This document shows positions 11,129 to 23,383 of a DNA stretch of 64,000 bases, in pieces. Source of the stretch: Volvox africanus (Eukaryota > Chlorophyta > Chlorophyceae > Chlamydomonadales > Volvocaceae); NCBI GenBank assembly GCA_030268105.1, contig BSDZ01000086.1:3302501-3366500 (forward strand), in the 5' to 3' direction. A model generated the notes under the pieces. That model saw nothing but the letters and a program-made list of their open reading frames with translations. It ran no database searches and was not told where the DNA came from. The first letter of the stretch is position 1; each line of letters begins with the position of its first letter. The translations under genes and the position numbers were made by a program.

Positions 11129-14100
11129 CTACATGCCGGAAAGAGCCGCCATGACCGCCGCCTCCATTAGGGCCTCAGCTGACATCGCCGCTGGCGAGCC
11201 ATCCCCCCCAGAGCCCGAGTCCAGGGTGGCGAACTCCAGGGAGCCATCCATGTTCGCACCTTGGCCGCCGATCTTCGAGGTCTGCAAACACCCGCTGGGA
11301 AAATCGCTCAACAGCGGCGCGCCTGCAACGGGTCCGCTCTGCGAGTCACCAGCGACAGCGGCAGCGGCGGTGACATTGACAGCGACGGCGGCCAACACCT
11401 CACCCGCCGCTAGCACCTCCAGGATATCTGCCCGTTCAGGACCTGCTGTTTCCTCGGTGCCCTGTTTGTTACCATTTGAGTCAGGCACTGCAGCAGCAGC
11501 AGCCATGATGGCTGTAGTTGGGAATACACATGCACCAGCAGGATCGCACGTAGGCGTGGTCACCTCAAGCACCTCCCCCATCCTATGGACAGCCCCTGCT
11601 TCCGCTGCGATGGTTGACTGCCCGGAAGCTACCGTACGCTCCACCGCAGCTGCTGCGAGTGCGTCCACCGCCGGCAGAACTGCTGGTGGGTCCCACGGCT
11701 CCATCGTTCTCTCACTATTATCGCCAACGTCATCGCGGCCCACAGCCAACACGATAGTACGTGTCTTGGATATGGTAGCTCTGTCACCATCCTGCTGCGC
11801 CTCACCCTGGCCGCTCGGTTTGGCCATTATTACATCTTGCCCAATAACGGCTGCTGCCCCTACAACTGTTCCTCCTCTGTCAACGCCTCCAAAGGCGACG
11901 ACGCCTCCACCCCCATCCAGTCCATGCAGCAACAGCTGGGCCGGGGAAGGGGTATCACCGCTTCCGGAACCAATGCATGTTAACGCATCCACGGCCTCTA
12001 AGATTGGACCTGTTTCTGTTGCCAGCGCCGGCGCCGCTCCTCCGGCTGTATTCGCATCTCCGGCTGCTGGCACCCCGATAGCAGCACCTGTTGGCTGCTC
12101 TGCTGCTGCATAGCTGGCACATTGGACGGGTCGCTCACCTCCGTCAGCTGCTGCCTCACCGCCAGGGCAATCCGCTGAAACAGCTGCGTCCCAGGATGTA
12201 ATGGGGTCAGCGATCAGCGTGATAAACATATCAGCCATGACTGCCCCAGCCGCTGGCAAGTTATTAGCAGCTGCCAAACTAGCCACCGCCGCTGGAGTAA
12301 CAGCAACAGAAGCAGCTAAATCGGGAAGAGAGACCACAGCAGCAGCAGCACCAGCATGAAAAGTATCCGCGCACGGATGGTCCTCTTGTCGAGGCTCTGT
12401 CGAGCCATTTGCGCATTTTGCTGCCCCTTCATACATATCCATTCGACCTGCAGGACGAAGAAACACCGCGGCCGCTTCATCCATCACATGTGCGACCGCC
12501 GCTGTAGCAGCTCCAAATGCGGAGGCGGTAGAGGTGGCAAGCGCCGGTGGGGCGCACTGCTCGCGCGGTGCATTTGATGGCGCAAAGCCCCCGGCGAGAT
12601 CCAAGCTGCTGCCGGGGGCCCCATCAGGGACCGCCACCGTCAGATCGCAGTCCGTGGCCACGACTAATGGTAGCGTGTCGGTCAAGGGCGTTTCTTCGGT
12701 GGGCTTCATGGAGCCGTTGATAACCCATGTCGGCCAGGACGACACCACCACTGGCGCCTGACTGGCGCCATCGGGGAGTCCGTCGTCACCACCACGCTGG
12801 TACGAATAATCACCGCTATTGCCGCGGCGATGTGATGGGGTGCCCAGTAGGAGCACCGACTCAGATGGGTTTAGCTGCAACGCAGATTCTTCAGGAATGC
12901 CTTTGTCAGGCCGTGGCGAGATGGACGGGTTCAATCCAAGCGTCTCTGCAGTCTGCACAATTGGTGATATAGTGTAGTTGACGGCGCTGAGCGGGTTGAA
13001 AACTGCCGGGGCCGGTAGCTCGCGCCCCTTCGTTAGGAGCATGGCGCGGATCGGGGTGTGCGTGCAGTCACCGGTAGCTGGAACTCGAGACGAGCCAGGT
13101 GCTCCCGCCGGGCCTCGGGCAGATATGGAGCTACCGGAACAGGGTAGCGCTGCGATTACACTGGGCGGAGCATCAGACACGTCCAGCGGGGGGGGAGCGG
13201 GACGGAGCACATTTGGATTGCCTTCCAGGACCACCGGCTCCGTTGGAACTGTTGGGGTTTGCAACGGCGGCGCTTCCCGCATCAGACTGGTGAGGAAGTC
13301 CTCCATCTCCCGCAACCCAGTTGCTATTGGCTCTTCCTTAGGAGGCCCCATCAACACTGGCGGCTGCGGCGCTGTCAGCATGGCCGACAACGGCAACTCG
13401 GCCAGCGGTGAGAGTGGAACCGGCAAGGTTGCTGCCATCGCCTGAGGACCCTTGGGACTTGGGAGGACATTATTCAGGTTCGTGCTCGCGCCGACGAGCG
13501 GAGTATCAAATCGTCCCGTCGGCACCGCCGCCGCCGCCACCTTGCTGAGAGGTGCCGCCACAGACGGCATGGACGCTGCGGCTACCTTGGCGGCGATCGA
13601 TTGTTTGGAGGCATCTTGTCCACCACTGCCAGGAACCCCAAGTTTCTCGACCAGCATTTCTTTAGCGGCTGTGTCTGCGGCTGACGCGTCAGGTCCCGAT
13701 GCTCGCACAATCTTGCTGCACCGGCGTATGTGCGGAATAACCTGCGAACCACGGCCGCGGGATAGTGGCGGCACTGTCACCGGCGCCAAGCGGCGAATTG
13801 ATGTTGCCGTCGCCGCCATCGGACTCGCCGCAGCGTGATCGTCACTGTCACCGTCCTCGAACTCCAGGCGGAATGCCGATGCCCCTGCAATTGAGAATCC
13901 ACCGGGGACGGTGGTTGCATCGCTGGGTTCGCCACAACAGCGCCGTTTGCTTGCCGCTTGTGCTGCACCATTGACCTCGCCCTCATCGTCGTTGAAAGTA
14001 TCGTCATCATGCAAGTGGGAAGTCCGGTAACTATAGTACAAATCTTGCATCTTGCGCTTCACGCCCAGCGTGCCTTTACAGCCAAGCGGCCCGCTATAGC

Positions 14101-14537
14101 CAGGGACGGGGCACTGCGGCGGCCAAACCAAGGAAAGGAAAGTGAAAAGTCACAATGTTAAATAATGTTCTACCTGCTTTATGTCAAAATCCCGTGCAAA
14201 GCAAAGAGGTCAAAGCACCATATGACGATCTTCTATCACATGTGCATGAATTGATTAAGGGCGCGGATATGCGGGCGCGTAGCGCACGCACGCAGTGAAG
14301 GAATCGGCCTGCGCGAGAACGGCGGCTGCACGAAATCAGACAGGTTTCAGCTACCTTATAAGGCGCAAGGACTGTCCTGCTAACTGACGGCATGCTCATC
14401 GATGTCACAGGCTCAGCAACTGGATAGTCTAGTCTCTCGGTGCGATCGTCTAGAGCATCGAGGGTCATCTTGGGGCCACCTTGTGGTAGCTCCTGCTGCT
14501 GAAGCTGGAAAGCCGCGGGTACTGTCGTTGTTGCCAT
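11129..14537 (-). CDS. 1,055-residue Ala-rich low-complexity protein, two exons, unknown function
   Basis: Exon 1 runs from 14537 to 14355 (61 codons, ATG in the context GCG-ATG-G). A GT-AG intron in phase 0 leads to exon 2, 14113-11129 (995 codons with TAG). The spliced N-terminus brings APYK next to CPVPGYSGPLGC, a Cys/Pro/Gly-rich patch that is lost if exon 2 is read alone. Basic clusters (GVKRKMQ, SKRRCC, PHIRRCSK) in the first 150 residues could serve nuclear import. The remainder is Ala/Pro/Thr/Gly-rich and predicted disordered, with short acidic helices such as LREMEDFLTSLM. Such proteins in these algae are often nuclear regulators or scaffolds, but no named domain is visible. The very long single open frame with steady GC3 bias supports it as real. 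Confidence 0.8.
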
Positions 14538-15383
14538 CGCAAGCTTAACCCAAGGTGCTCAGAGGTTGACCTTAAGGTTGCTTTCCAGTTGTTTTTGTTT
14601 TCAGTCTTTGCATGAACAGTAAATATTTAAATTTCCAATTACATTTTGAGCTACAACACTCTGGCGGCTAGGGGGCCCGCAGGTCTCATCAGTCATCAGT
14701 CATGCATACTGCATGCGTTATGTTGCACGCATCACTCCTTCCAAAAAGGGCAGAATGGAACAAACATTAAAATATAAATCGGAGCTGAATTATGATACAA
14801 ATAAATTGCGTATTTGGCAGAAATGTGTTGCAGCTGAGCGCGATCAGTGCTGATGCATGTTGGCGCCGTTTTCGAACATGCAGAGACGATCACGCTCCGA
14901 ACCTAACACATGACGACCCAAGTTATCGAAGTTGTTAAAAAATAGAACTTCAGGGAGCAATTTCTAAACATTGCCTTCGTTAATCTCACCTCTCACGGTG
15001 TCGGTACGTCGGGAGCTCAGGATGTCAGCTGACGGTTGCTTTGGGTTTGTACCTGTCATCTTATCATGTGTATTTTTCATGGTCTTATCAAAAACTAAGT
15101 CGTTACAAAACGATTTTGAGAAGCTTGCGGTTACTTACTGCAACCGGTACCAGCTGGCGATCGGGTGGCGCACGTGTGGAACGTTTAGCGAGGAGAAGCG
15201 AGCACCACCACACAACGGCGAAAGTCACAATAAGTGTGCAGATACATAAACAATTTTTTGGCCGGCATAAGCATGGCGGCGGCCAAACAAATAACCGACC
15301 ACATGGGCCATCCCAACCCGGCTGGGTCATACTACTACCACCGGGAGTTTGCCGCAGCATGCAGAGGTTATTTTATAGCTGTT
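14538..15383. other. Intergenic upstream region of the Ala-rich gene
   Basis: No exon supported. ORFs around 14971-15424 are short and overlap in several frames without splice support. The promoter of the minus-strand gene starting at 14537 should lie here. Confidence 0.4.
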
Positions 15384-15697
15384 GTGTGTGGGATAGGGGG
15401 GTACATCACCCGTGGCCACTATAACCTGGCAGTCCCTACCTTCCCGGTATTTCGGGGCACCCTCATCCAGTCTCCCATGCCGCCTTCTCCGAAATCAGTG
15501 CTTTTCCCAGGTTCAGCACCCACCGCCGGCATCCAGCGGAATCTGCCGAATCAACTAAGGCGTCAACTCCACTCCTGGTCAGCTCGCAGTTCACTTTAAT
15601 TGGGGTCGTCACCGTCCATCGACATGGGGGCACCCTGCCCTCAACATTGGGTCTTTGGCCCGCTCTCAGTCGGGGCAGAACCTGGAACTAGTTAGTT
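15384..15697. repeat. Dispersed repeat, copy 1 of a tandem pair
   Basis: About 314 bp beginning TGTGTGGGATAGGGGGGTAC and ending after CGGGGCAGAACCTGGAAC. It is followed directly by a second copy offset by 315 bp, with a few percent mismatches. Part of the same sequence recurs at 52678-52829. No coding capacity is convincing; it looks like part of a mobile element or a satellite seed. Confidence 0.85.
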
Positions 15698-16002
15698 TGT
15701 GTGTGGGATAGGGGGGTACATCACCCGTGGCCACTAACCTGGCAGTCCCTACCTTCCCCGGTGTTTCGGGGCACCCTCATCCAGTCTCCCATGCCGACTT
15801 CTCCGAAATCAGTGGTTTTCCCAGGTTCAGCACCCACCACCAGCATCCAGCGGAACCTGCCGAATCAACTAAGGCGTCAACTCCGCTACTGGTCAGCTCG
15901 CAGTTCACTTTAATTGGGGTCGTCACCGTCCATCGACATGGGGGCACCCTGCCCTAAACTTTAGGGTCTTTGGCCCGCTCTCGGTCGGGGCAGAACCTGG
16001 AA
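15698..16002. repeat. Dispersed repeat, copy 2 of a tandem pair
   Basis: Second head-to-tail copy. Over its first ~150 bp it is virtually identical to the copy at 52678-52829 (one difference seen, GGGATA versus AGGATA), closer than it is to its tandem neighbour. This suggests the distant copy and this one share a recent source. Confidence 0.85.
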
Positions 16003-16014
16003 CTTCAGGGGCAT

Positions 16015-16260
16015 ATTAGTCGTGCCATAACAGTCGTGCCTGAACATATAGTTAGTGTGTGTATTTGGCTCGACTTGATGACATAACAAGATGACTTTAC
16101 CCACGCACCCTATGCGGGTCTTCCTGACTCAACAATAGCTCTCATATAGTGTGCATGAGGGACAGGGAGTCCATGAGCACTTGGCGACCCATGGGTCGAT
16201 AACCTCTTGGCGTGAGGGGCCATTAGTCGTGCCATAACAGTCGTGCCTGAACACATATAG
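16015..16260. repeat. Short direct repeats, 207 bp apart
   Basis: ATTAGTCGTGCCATAACAGT followed by CGTGCCTGAACA(CA)TATAG occurs at 16015-16051 and again at 16222-16260. Each copy contains two internal GTCGTGCC words. They follow the 315-bp tandem repeat directly and may be an older part of the same element. Confidence 0.7.
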
Positions 16261-16262
16261 CT

Positions 16263-18475
16263 GTTGTGTATCCAGCACACCATGTCATAACAACACCAAA
16301 CACATACATTATGCGCAGAAGGTAAGATCCGCATCCCCTTCTCGCATCACTCAACAGATCCCAACACAACCCGGCAGAGCGTATCTTAACTGGCTAAATG
16401 GGGCTTTCCTGTCGACCCATACAAAAATACAGGAAAGGTGGGTAAGGCAGAGATCTTAAGGGGCTGCGCCAGACCCTTCTTATGGAACGGGGACCTGCAG
16501 ATATAGTACCGCTCCATAGGTTCCATAGCTGTTTGCAGCTGCATGAACAATGTCTTCTGTTTGAAGCTGCTGCTCAAGATCCTGATGGAGTTGTGTTCAG
16601 CAGCCTTCATCATAGGTAATACGAGGATGGTAACAAGCATCAGGGGACGAGGAAGGGCATAATGTCCAGACGCCCGACCGTTATATATGCGAACGTTACA
16701 TGCCTACGCATGCATGGCCTAGCTAGGGTGCTGAGAACTTCAGGCAGCAATCGCCGGTGTGGCGGTAAGGAATCTGCACAACGCCTTCCTGTCACCCGAA
16801 CAGAACAAGACAAGCAACAGGCACGATAGCTAAGTATGTAAACCATTATGCCTTGTATAACGACTCAGACGAATGATGCATCCAAATTTGAAAATCCTTT
16901 GCACTGCAATTCTTTACGTCAATCCCGGAAGAAGATGGCGCTGAAGCGTCTCCGTTCCTTAGCAATTAAGTGTGCAGCCGCGGTTGGGCTACGGGAGGCA
17001 TGATGTAGGTACACCACAGCTGTAATGAAGGCCGCTCAACTCAACCGCCGGTAATGGCTGACCAAGCCATTTCAAGGTCCTTCTCCCGTCTTTTAACTCT
17101 GTCCTTTGTGTATATATATTCTCATACCGTAGGCTCCTGTGCAACTACACACCATGGGCGCGCGAGTGGGCTTTCCACGCCGTCTTCCCCCTGCCCCACT
17201 CCACACCACGCAGTATGACAATCGCATAAAAAAAGTCATCCCATCACCAGCCCGCACACACACGAGCTCACGGCGCCAAAGCATCAAGAGCTTTTTGCTG
17301 GGCGAGGGCCTCACCGAGCATCAGTTGTGGGCATGGCAGCGGCGCCTGCATTAGCAATGCCAGCAGCCATTCTTACGGCATTCATGATGCCGAAGTGAAC
17401 ACGACAACCAACATCTAGCATACATACATCCAGAGGCTCAGATAGGGACGTTTCGATTGCCAAACCTCATTTGGCATGCATCAACGAATGGCATCGAGTA
17501 TGGTTAATCGGAAACAGGTAGCCAGCACGTTGCGCTGAGGCACGTTGCCCTGACTGAATGATGCCGGTGGATCCTGGTAGCTCTGAAGATGCTGGTTCAT
17601 TTAGGGTTCATTTCGCAGAAGGGACTAAGGATGGAATTCAGACCGCTCAGCCTCATGTCGAACAGCGCTGTGTTGCGTGCCCAAACTGTTGGCCAAGTCT
17701 CTCAAACTTCCAAACGCCGAAGCGCACGACAAGGTGATTAACGTTCAAACAACCCGCTCGAGCTTATGTTGTGCCGTGCTGCTGTGCGCAGTCCAAAACT
17801 GCGGGTCCTCACCGTCGTCAGCCAAGGTTAAATCGTGGTGGCCAAGCCCGGAGCCATTAAGAGGCTCTTGGTTCAATCACGCATAGCCAACCTGTTTCCC
17901 CCAAGCTTTATGACTGTGTCTGGTGCTTCTCCTGCAAACTCCACCAGGGTCCATAGCATCGCTTGAGTCAGGTGAAGTCAGGTCACGCTAAGGCCTTTGC
18001 TTGGGCCATGAGCAGGCAAAGGCGGTTCAGCGTCACCTGGCCCTGCGGGGCCGAATGTGAATGCGCATTCCGTCAACAGGAATATGCGTCCTATGGCGAA
18101 CTTGGCACGTTTCGCAAGAGGAGAGCTCGCAAAGACAGGCATTTACCCCAGTTAGCGGTGGGATTGTCTGGCGAGGCTGGAAGTAGCGGGGTTTTGTCAG
18201 CTGCTGGTGGGTGTTTGCCGGGATGCTCCCTGACGAACGGCATGGAGTCTCTAGATAGCGGAGCGGCAGCCCTTATATAAACCTTGAGTATCGCTCACCC
18301 TATGTGTGCATGCCTGATTGTGCATACCTGGTAGGTAGACCCCACCGAGGATACCGATCTGACACACCGCATCACCGGTGGAACTGGTGCACGAGGCGGC
18401 GTTAAATGGACATTGACCAAAGCTGACAGGTCCGAGCGTTCACAGCGACATGAAGCGATATCAAACGTGGACACC
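16263..18475. other. Intergenic, no firm gene
   Basis: Several short ORFs occur. The most suggestive is on the plus strand at 17656-17733: an ATG followed by a Ser/Arg/Gln-rich, transit-peptide-like stretch (MSNSAVLRAQTVGQ) ending at a possible GTGATT donor. No downstream exon could be joined to it with confidence. A 105-codon frame at 17963-18280 likewise lacks support. The 3' UTR of CbbY should occupy the right end. Confidence 0.35.
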
Positions 18476-21400
18476 TCAATAACTGCATAGTGCACTCATA
18501 TGGAGGTCCTGTTTCCCATATGCATCTACTGAGCCCGCATGTGCAAGCCGGTCCCGATCCCAATCCCGGTTCTGATCACCACCTCCATACCAGGGCGCAC
18601 CCACCGGATCTGAATCCTGTCCCAGAGAGGGGAACACCGCGTCTGCACCCGTGAAGTCTTCCTCCTGCGTGTAGCTAGACTTCGTGATGATGCAGCTGAG
18701 CCAGGGTAGTGCGGGTTCGAAGTTGTCAAGGGAGGGAGGGGAGAAGGGAGGGAGGGGGGAAGGGAGGGAGGGGGGAAGGGAGGGAGGGGGGAAGGGAGGG
18801 AGGGGGGAAAGGAGGGAGGGGAGAAGGGAGGGAGGGGGGAAGGGAGGGAGGGAGGGAGTGGGAAGAAGGGAGAAGTCGAATAAACGAGACATAACGGGGA
18901 GAGGGGGAAGTAGCAGCGGACAGAGGCAATTGAGCAGGTGCTAAGGAGGCTACAAGGAGTGAATGTTGAATTATTATTAAAAAATGGGTTTGCGTGCGTA
19001 ACACCCGAGCTGTATACCTACGTCATGCCCGCCGCCTTTGCCGCCTTGAGGCCAATGCGGGAGTCCTCCACCACCACACACCTGCAGACGACACGCGTGG
19101 AGGTTTGGTTTGGCTCACGCTAGAGGGGTTTGGTGGCTGGGGAACCAAAAGGCTATTTCCAGTCCAGCAGGCGAAGATGGTATCGTGCACCGTGCAGGGT
19201 CAGTTGAGTATATGATAGGGCGTGGTAGGCGAGCATGACATGTAGGAATCCGGACGCAGTTTACGCAGATTAGCTATGACTGCGTGGCTACATGTGGCAT
19301 CTAGCAGGTAGTAGCCGCCAGCATTTCACGGACCTACCCACCTCAGCCCAAACAAGTTCACGAAGAAGCCTGGCTGCAGACGGTTGAGATTGAGTGCAAA
19401 TTTCATGAATCGCTCGCAACGCTGGCCTCTAAACACGGACGCATTGTATGGGGCGATCCCAGCCGTGTCTACGCAGGGTACACACACCCATTACCCTTAC
19501 CCACCTTGCCGGGTTCACCCCCAGCTCCCGAGCTGCCAACAAGTAGATAGCGGGATCAGGCTTCTTCTTGGGCACCACGTCGCCTGTACAAACAGCAGAT
19601 TGTAGTGGCTTCGGTGAGAAGTACTGTGACAGTAACACGTGAGACGCTAACCGTATCGTGTGTGTATGCGCCCCACTTGGCCTCCTCCCCGTTACATGGC
19701 TCCTCATTTTCCCAGTCACTCAATCAACCATCCGTCGATCCAGTAAACAGCTAGCCTGCACCGGTTCCAACCATCCACCCACCCATCCGCCCATCTACCC
19801 ACCCACCCACCCAGCCAGCCAGCCACCCACCCGCGAATACTCGCATGACGGAGGCGACCCGGGATCCCAGCATCACCCGCACAATGTTGGACACGGCCCG
19901 CTCGTTGGACGTGCTGCACACAGCCACCGGAACACCTGCCGAGATGGCCTCGCCTACGAGCCGAGGTCCGGGTCGCATTGCAGGAACGGAGAGACAGGGG
20001 AGCGTGTCCGGCCGCACATGACCAGTACGCGAGGAAGGCGTAAGGAATCGCACAGAAAGCACAAAAGTCCGTTTGGATCAATTGAGAAACGAGGTGCAAG
20101 GTGTAGCCCCCTTTCTGCGACCGTGGAACACACACACGCAGCCCTTCAGCATCTACTCATTTCACGCTTGCCGATTGCCCATGCAGAAGTTTCGGTTGTG
20201 AAATGGCAAATGCCGTGGGTGCTGCTGCCGTCTCCAACACGCACACATACGTGGCGCATGCATTCTCGCTCTATTCTCTGCAGGTCCAGGAGTCTCCCAA
20301 ACCGAAACATCAAGACCACGCACCCCCTCACCGATCAGCCTTGCAACTCCTGGCCTCAGCGGCATGGCGCCCGTGTCCACCAGATTCATGAACAGGTCCG
20401 TCTTGAGCAGGTGAAGCTCCTGGACCAAGGACTTGCGGGCAGCGGGGTCCTGCGTTGTTGCATGTGTGCGTCACAGCACCGGCCGTGTAAATCCAAGAAT
20501 GCTGTAGGGAGTCGTCACCATCGCAGCATAATGCGATTATCAGTGTAGCGAGACACTCCAGGCACACGGCAAAATGTTCTGGCTTCACACCAGGTTTAGT
20601 AGGCTCAGCCCCTGATCACCAGTGTCTAAGGCTACGCTCAGCGGTAGTGTTGCGGTGCTTCGTAACTCGTCTAGGTGTCCAGCTCTTCTTAACCATTCCC
20701 TCGAGGTTTACAGGAAGCCTCAACACGCGTCTCCGTGGAACATAATTACCCACCTTGATGCTCTTGAAGGGCTCTTTGTCCGGATGATCCTGAGGTCCAT
20801 CCGGGCGGGAGTTGTTGTGATGCGAGAAGGGCAGCGGGAAGGAGAAACGGATCGGGTCAGCTGTAAGCATGGGAACATCCGTTATGATATCTGCTCTGGT
20901 ATGTCGTACCCTCACCCATTAAGGCCAAACAGGCAGCTGCTGCGCCTTACGTTGAAATACTTTGTCATACGCTCCTTGCCGCCGCCAATTTCTAATAAAT
21001 GGCCGTAAAGATCCACGCCCCATTCGTGATCCAGACCTGTACGGCAGGCCGTCAAACGTGGCGCCAGCGGACCCGATCCAAAGGGAAGCCAGGAGTGGGT
21101 TCTAGTGAACATGAAATTCTATAAGTCCACAGAGCTCAGCTGATGTATTTCATTCGCCGCAGTCTCTCGGAGCAGAACAAGGATAGGGCCATGCCCTTGC
21201 CGGTACTAATCAGGCTTGGAGTATGAAGGACGCGGACATACGAACAGCCCAGGGCAGGTCAACCACCGGAACATGCAGTGAGCACAAGCGGATGTCAGTG
21301 AAAAGGGGATGCCTTTTGCCTGGCCACAGCTGAAGCAACTGCATCTGACTACGGCTAGTTCGCACCTTTCTGCTTGAACGCCTGGTTGAAGCTGATGCGG

Positions 21401-21573
21401 TGGCCATCGCGTTCCGTATCGACTAGCACACCGTCGCAGTCAAATAGCAGAGCCTCTGGCAGTTGTTGTGCCTTCGCTAAGACACATCGCCTGGGAACCC
21501 TTAGCACGCCCCGCGATGCAGCTTTAGAGGGCGCGCTCCTAATATTGCTTGACCGTTTGATCGTTGATTGCAT
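18476..21573 (-). CDS. CBBY: CbbY-type HAD phosphatase (xylulose-1,5-bisphosphate phosphatase), chloroplast
   Basis: Exons (minus order): 21573-21366, 21036-20951, 20789-20754, 20449-20332, 19953-19831, 19583-19505, 19081-19022, 18695-18476, all phase-matched, giving 309 residues. Residues 1-37 are Ser/Arg-rich and fit a plastid transit peptide. HAD motifs are complete: LLFDCDGVLVDT (nucleophile D45, acid/base D47), VAVCSTSN (S163), VVPKKKPDPAIY (Lys) and VVVEDSRIGL (E222, D223). The cap carries IGGGKERMTKYF. Order, spacing and wording match plant CbbY (Arabidopsis At3g48420), which removes xylulose-1,5-bisphosphate, a Rubisco misfire product and inhibitor, in the stroma. The family assignment is established knowledge; activity here is inferred. 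The last ~45 residues are Gly/Asp-rich and unlike the plant C-terminus, so the final exon may end earlier by splicing at a GTGGGT donor. Confidence 0.93.
18730..18877. repeat. Purine-strand minisatellite in CbbY intron 7
   Basis: About nine imperfect copies of GGGAGGGAGGGGGGAA. The tract lies wholly inside the last CbbY intron (18696-19021). In the transcript it reads as an almost pure C/T tract ending about 35 nt upstream of the acceptor of the last exon. The plus strand has many G3-G6 runs with short loops, so it could form quadruplex or triplex structures. Confidence 0.9.
19771..19830. repeat. Tetranucleotide-rich simple repeat at a CbbY splice donor
   Basis: A CCAT/CCAC/CCAG-rich tract begins exactly at the donor of CbbY exon 5. 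The transcript reads GTGGGTGGCTGGCTGG followed by GGGT repeats, so the donor sequence is itself the first repeat unit. Confidence 0.75.
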
Positions 21574-23383
21574 CCTAAATCGAGTTTTCCGATTGCGAGC
21601 TGCACCTGAATTCCTGATTTCTGAGTCGAATTGCAGGGTCAGAAGCTATGTAGTTGTGCAAGTTTGTCAGTTACACACCAGCTGGAGTTCTTCCTATACA
21701 AACAATACAGCACGACGTATTTTATCTTGCCGTACATCAGTCGCTTTTGGCTTCCAACGCTGCATAACCCAAGAATAAGTTTCAGGATGCTTGACTGTAA
21801 GAAGGATACTTGGATTATTTCAACTGAACATGATTTTTGATTTTTGGGACCTCCAAACATTGCGCGCTCAGTACGTTTGTGTCTATCTTGGCTCCCGTTT
21901 TTTCATAATTACCACCTGGATCCGCTCTTGGGAATGGACAGGGAATCCATCGGTCGCATCTAGTGGCGTCAGTGTGTGCTTCTGGGCAACATGATTGCAA
22001 GTCCTAACGACCGACAGTTTTATTAGTGAGACCCAGTGACCTACTCTCCTGGTAAAATAACCAGTTCACCACAAAATCAAGCCGCATTGCCATAGCATTG
22101 GAATAATGATATTAAATGCTTAGCCCCGTCTGCATATCAATAGCTCCATTCCCCCCTTCCCCCGAAATAAAATGTAAAATTCCTGCAATATTGGACGGAC
22201 AGCTACACAACACAACCTTGTGGTGCTCGGAGACCAAATAACGGTAACATTTAAGGAGCATCACGAGTGACAAGGATATATTTTCGTGCCAACATTTCCG
22301 TTGAAGCCACATAGGCTGATCCGAGCGGCTAGTAGTGGGCCTTACAACACGCAATCCGCCCAAGCAGTCAGGCCCATGCTCCACTCGTCAACGGAGGAGC
22401 GCCATCAACAACGTATCCTCGTGATTGTCATCTGTCGTCAGGGCAAACCTGTATCCACCCTTCGTCCGTAACCATTCGCTATCCGACTTCGTATATTCAC
22501 TCCACGTTCGTTTTGTAATGAGCAAACCAACGAACCCAACGAGCCACCAACACTGCAAGCACCCTTCTTCACAGATGCCGTCCGCATACCCAATTCTCCG
22601 ATATGGCGGGAGATAGCTGCATTTCTGCTTTAGGCTCAAGGGAACCGTTGGCTGCTGCTCAATGTACATTCGTCTCCACACCCAGCCCGTGGTGCATCTG
22701 CTGAGCATATCTGCACAGTCGCGGTGCAACCCCCAAAAGACCGCTCGCGCTGACGCGGTTGCATGATGTGTACACGTGCCAGTCACACGGAGGAAAGTGT
22801 ATCAAGCAAAGGACCCAACGCCGTGTCGCACATACAATTGTCTCATGGCTTTCCCGTCGTTGGCGTAGCGCCAACATGCGTGTCTCCAGATGTCCAGATG
22901 CGCGAACAGCAACTGGACCGCCGCTACGGTTCGACGAAACGTGCATAAACACGCAGCCCCAGCCGAAAGCGGTTTAATGATGCATGTCGGAAAATCAGAC
23001 AAAGCGTTCAGCACCAGGTGATTCGGATGAGGCAGAGAGCCAGCGCGCGCGAGTAATAATTCTGCTTCGGTTGTAAACTGCTGAATGCGGGTTGTTATCA
23101 GTTATATACTCAGTTCAACCCAGAGATGGAGGAAAAGGACCCCTCCGCCGCGCAACCGAAGCCCATCCACGCGTAAACCACTGCATGCTACACCGCACGC
23201 TTTGGCGATTTGCGCCACCGCCAGCGCGGCGGCATTGCGCAAAAGCAACAACGCAGTATCTACATGTTACTCTAGCAGCTCGATTTCACGCCGACTCCTT
23301 TCCTCCATTCAAACACTACACCACTGTGTGTAAGCGCTGCTTTTAAATATTACACCGCCAATCATTATCAACATGACCGAGAC
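21574..23383. other. Intergenic between CbbY and the CSPP1-like gene
   Basis: This holds the CbbY promoter and nothing else that can be supported. Minus-strand frames at 22388-23014 are open for 60-130 codons but have mixed composition, no matched splice sites and no recognisable motif. Confidence 0.4.

Noticed and set aside
11133..12113. 326-codon plus-strand ORF
   Set aside because: It is antisense to the long GC-rich minus-strand exon; Ala/Ser/Pro-rich mirror frames are expected opposite such exons. The plus frames at 12978-13838 are rejected for the same reason.
17656..18280. Possible plastid-targeted gene
   Set aside because: The N-terminus looks transit-peptide-like but no following exon could be joined in phase to a recognisable mature protein.
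22388..23014. Minus-strand frames with Trp-rich stretch
   Set aside because: Considered as a retroelement or exon remnant, but no reverse transcriptase, integrase or splice-site support was found.
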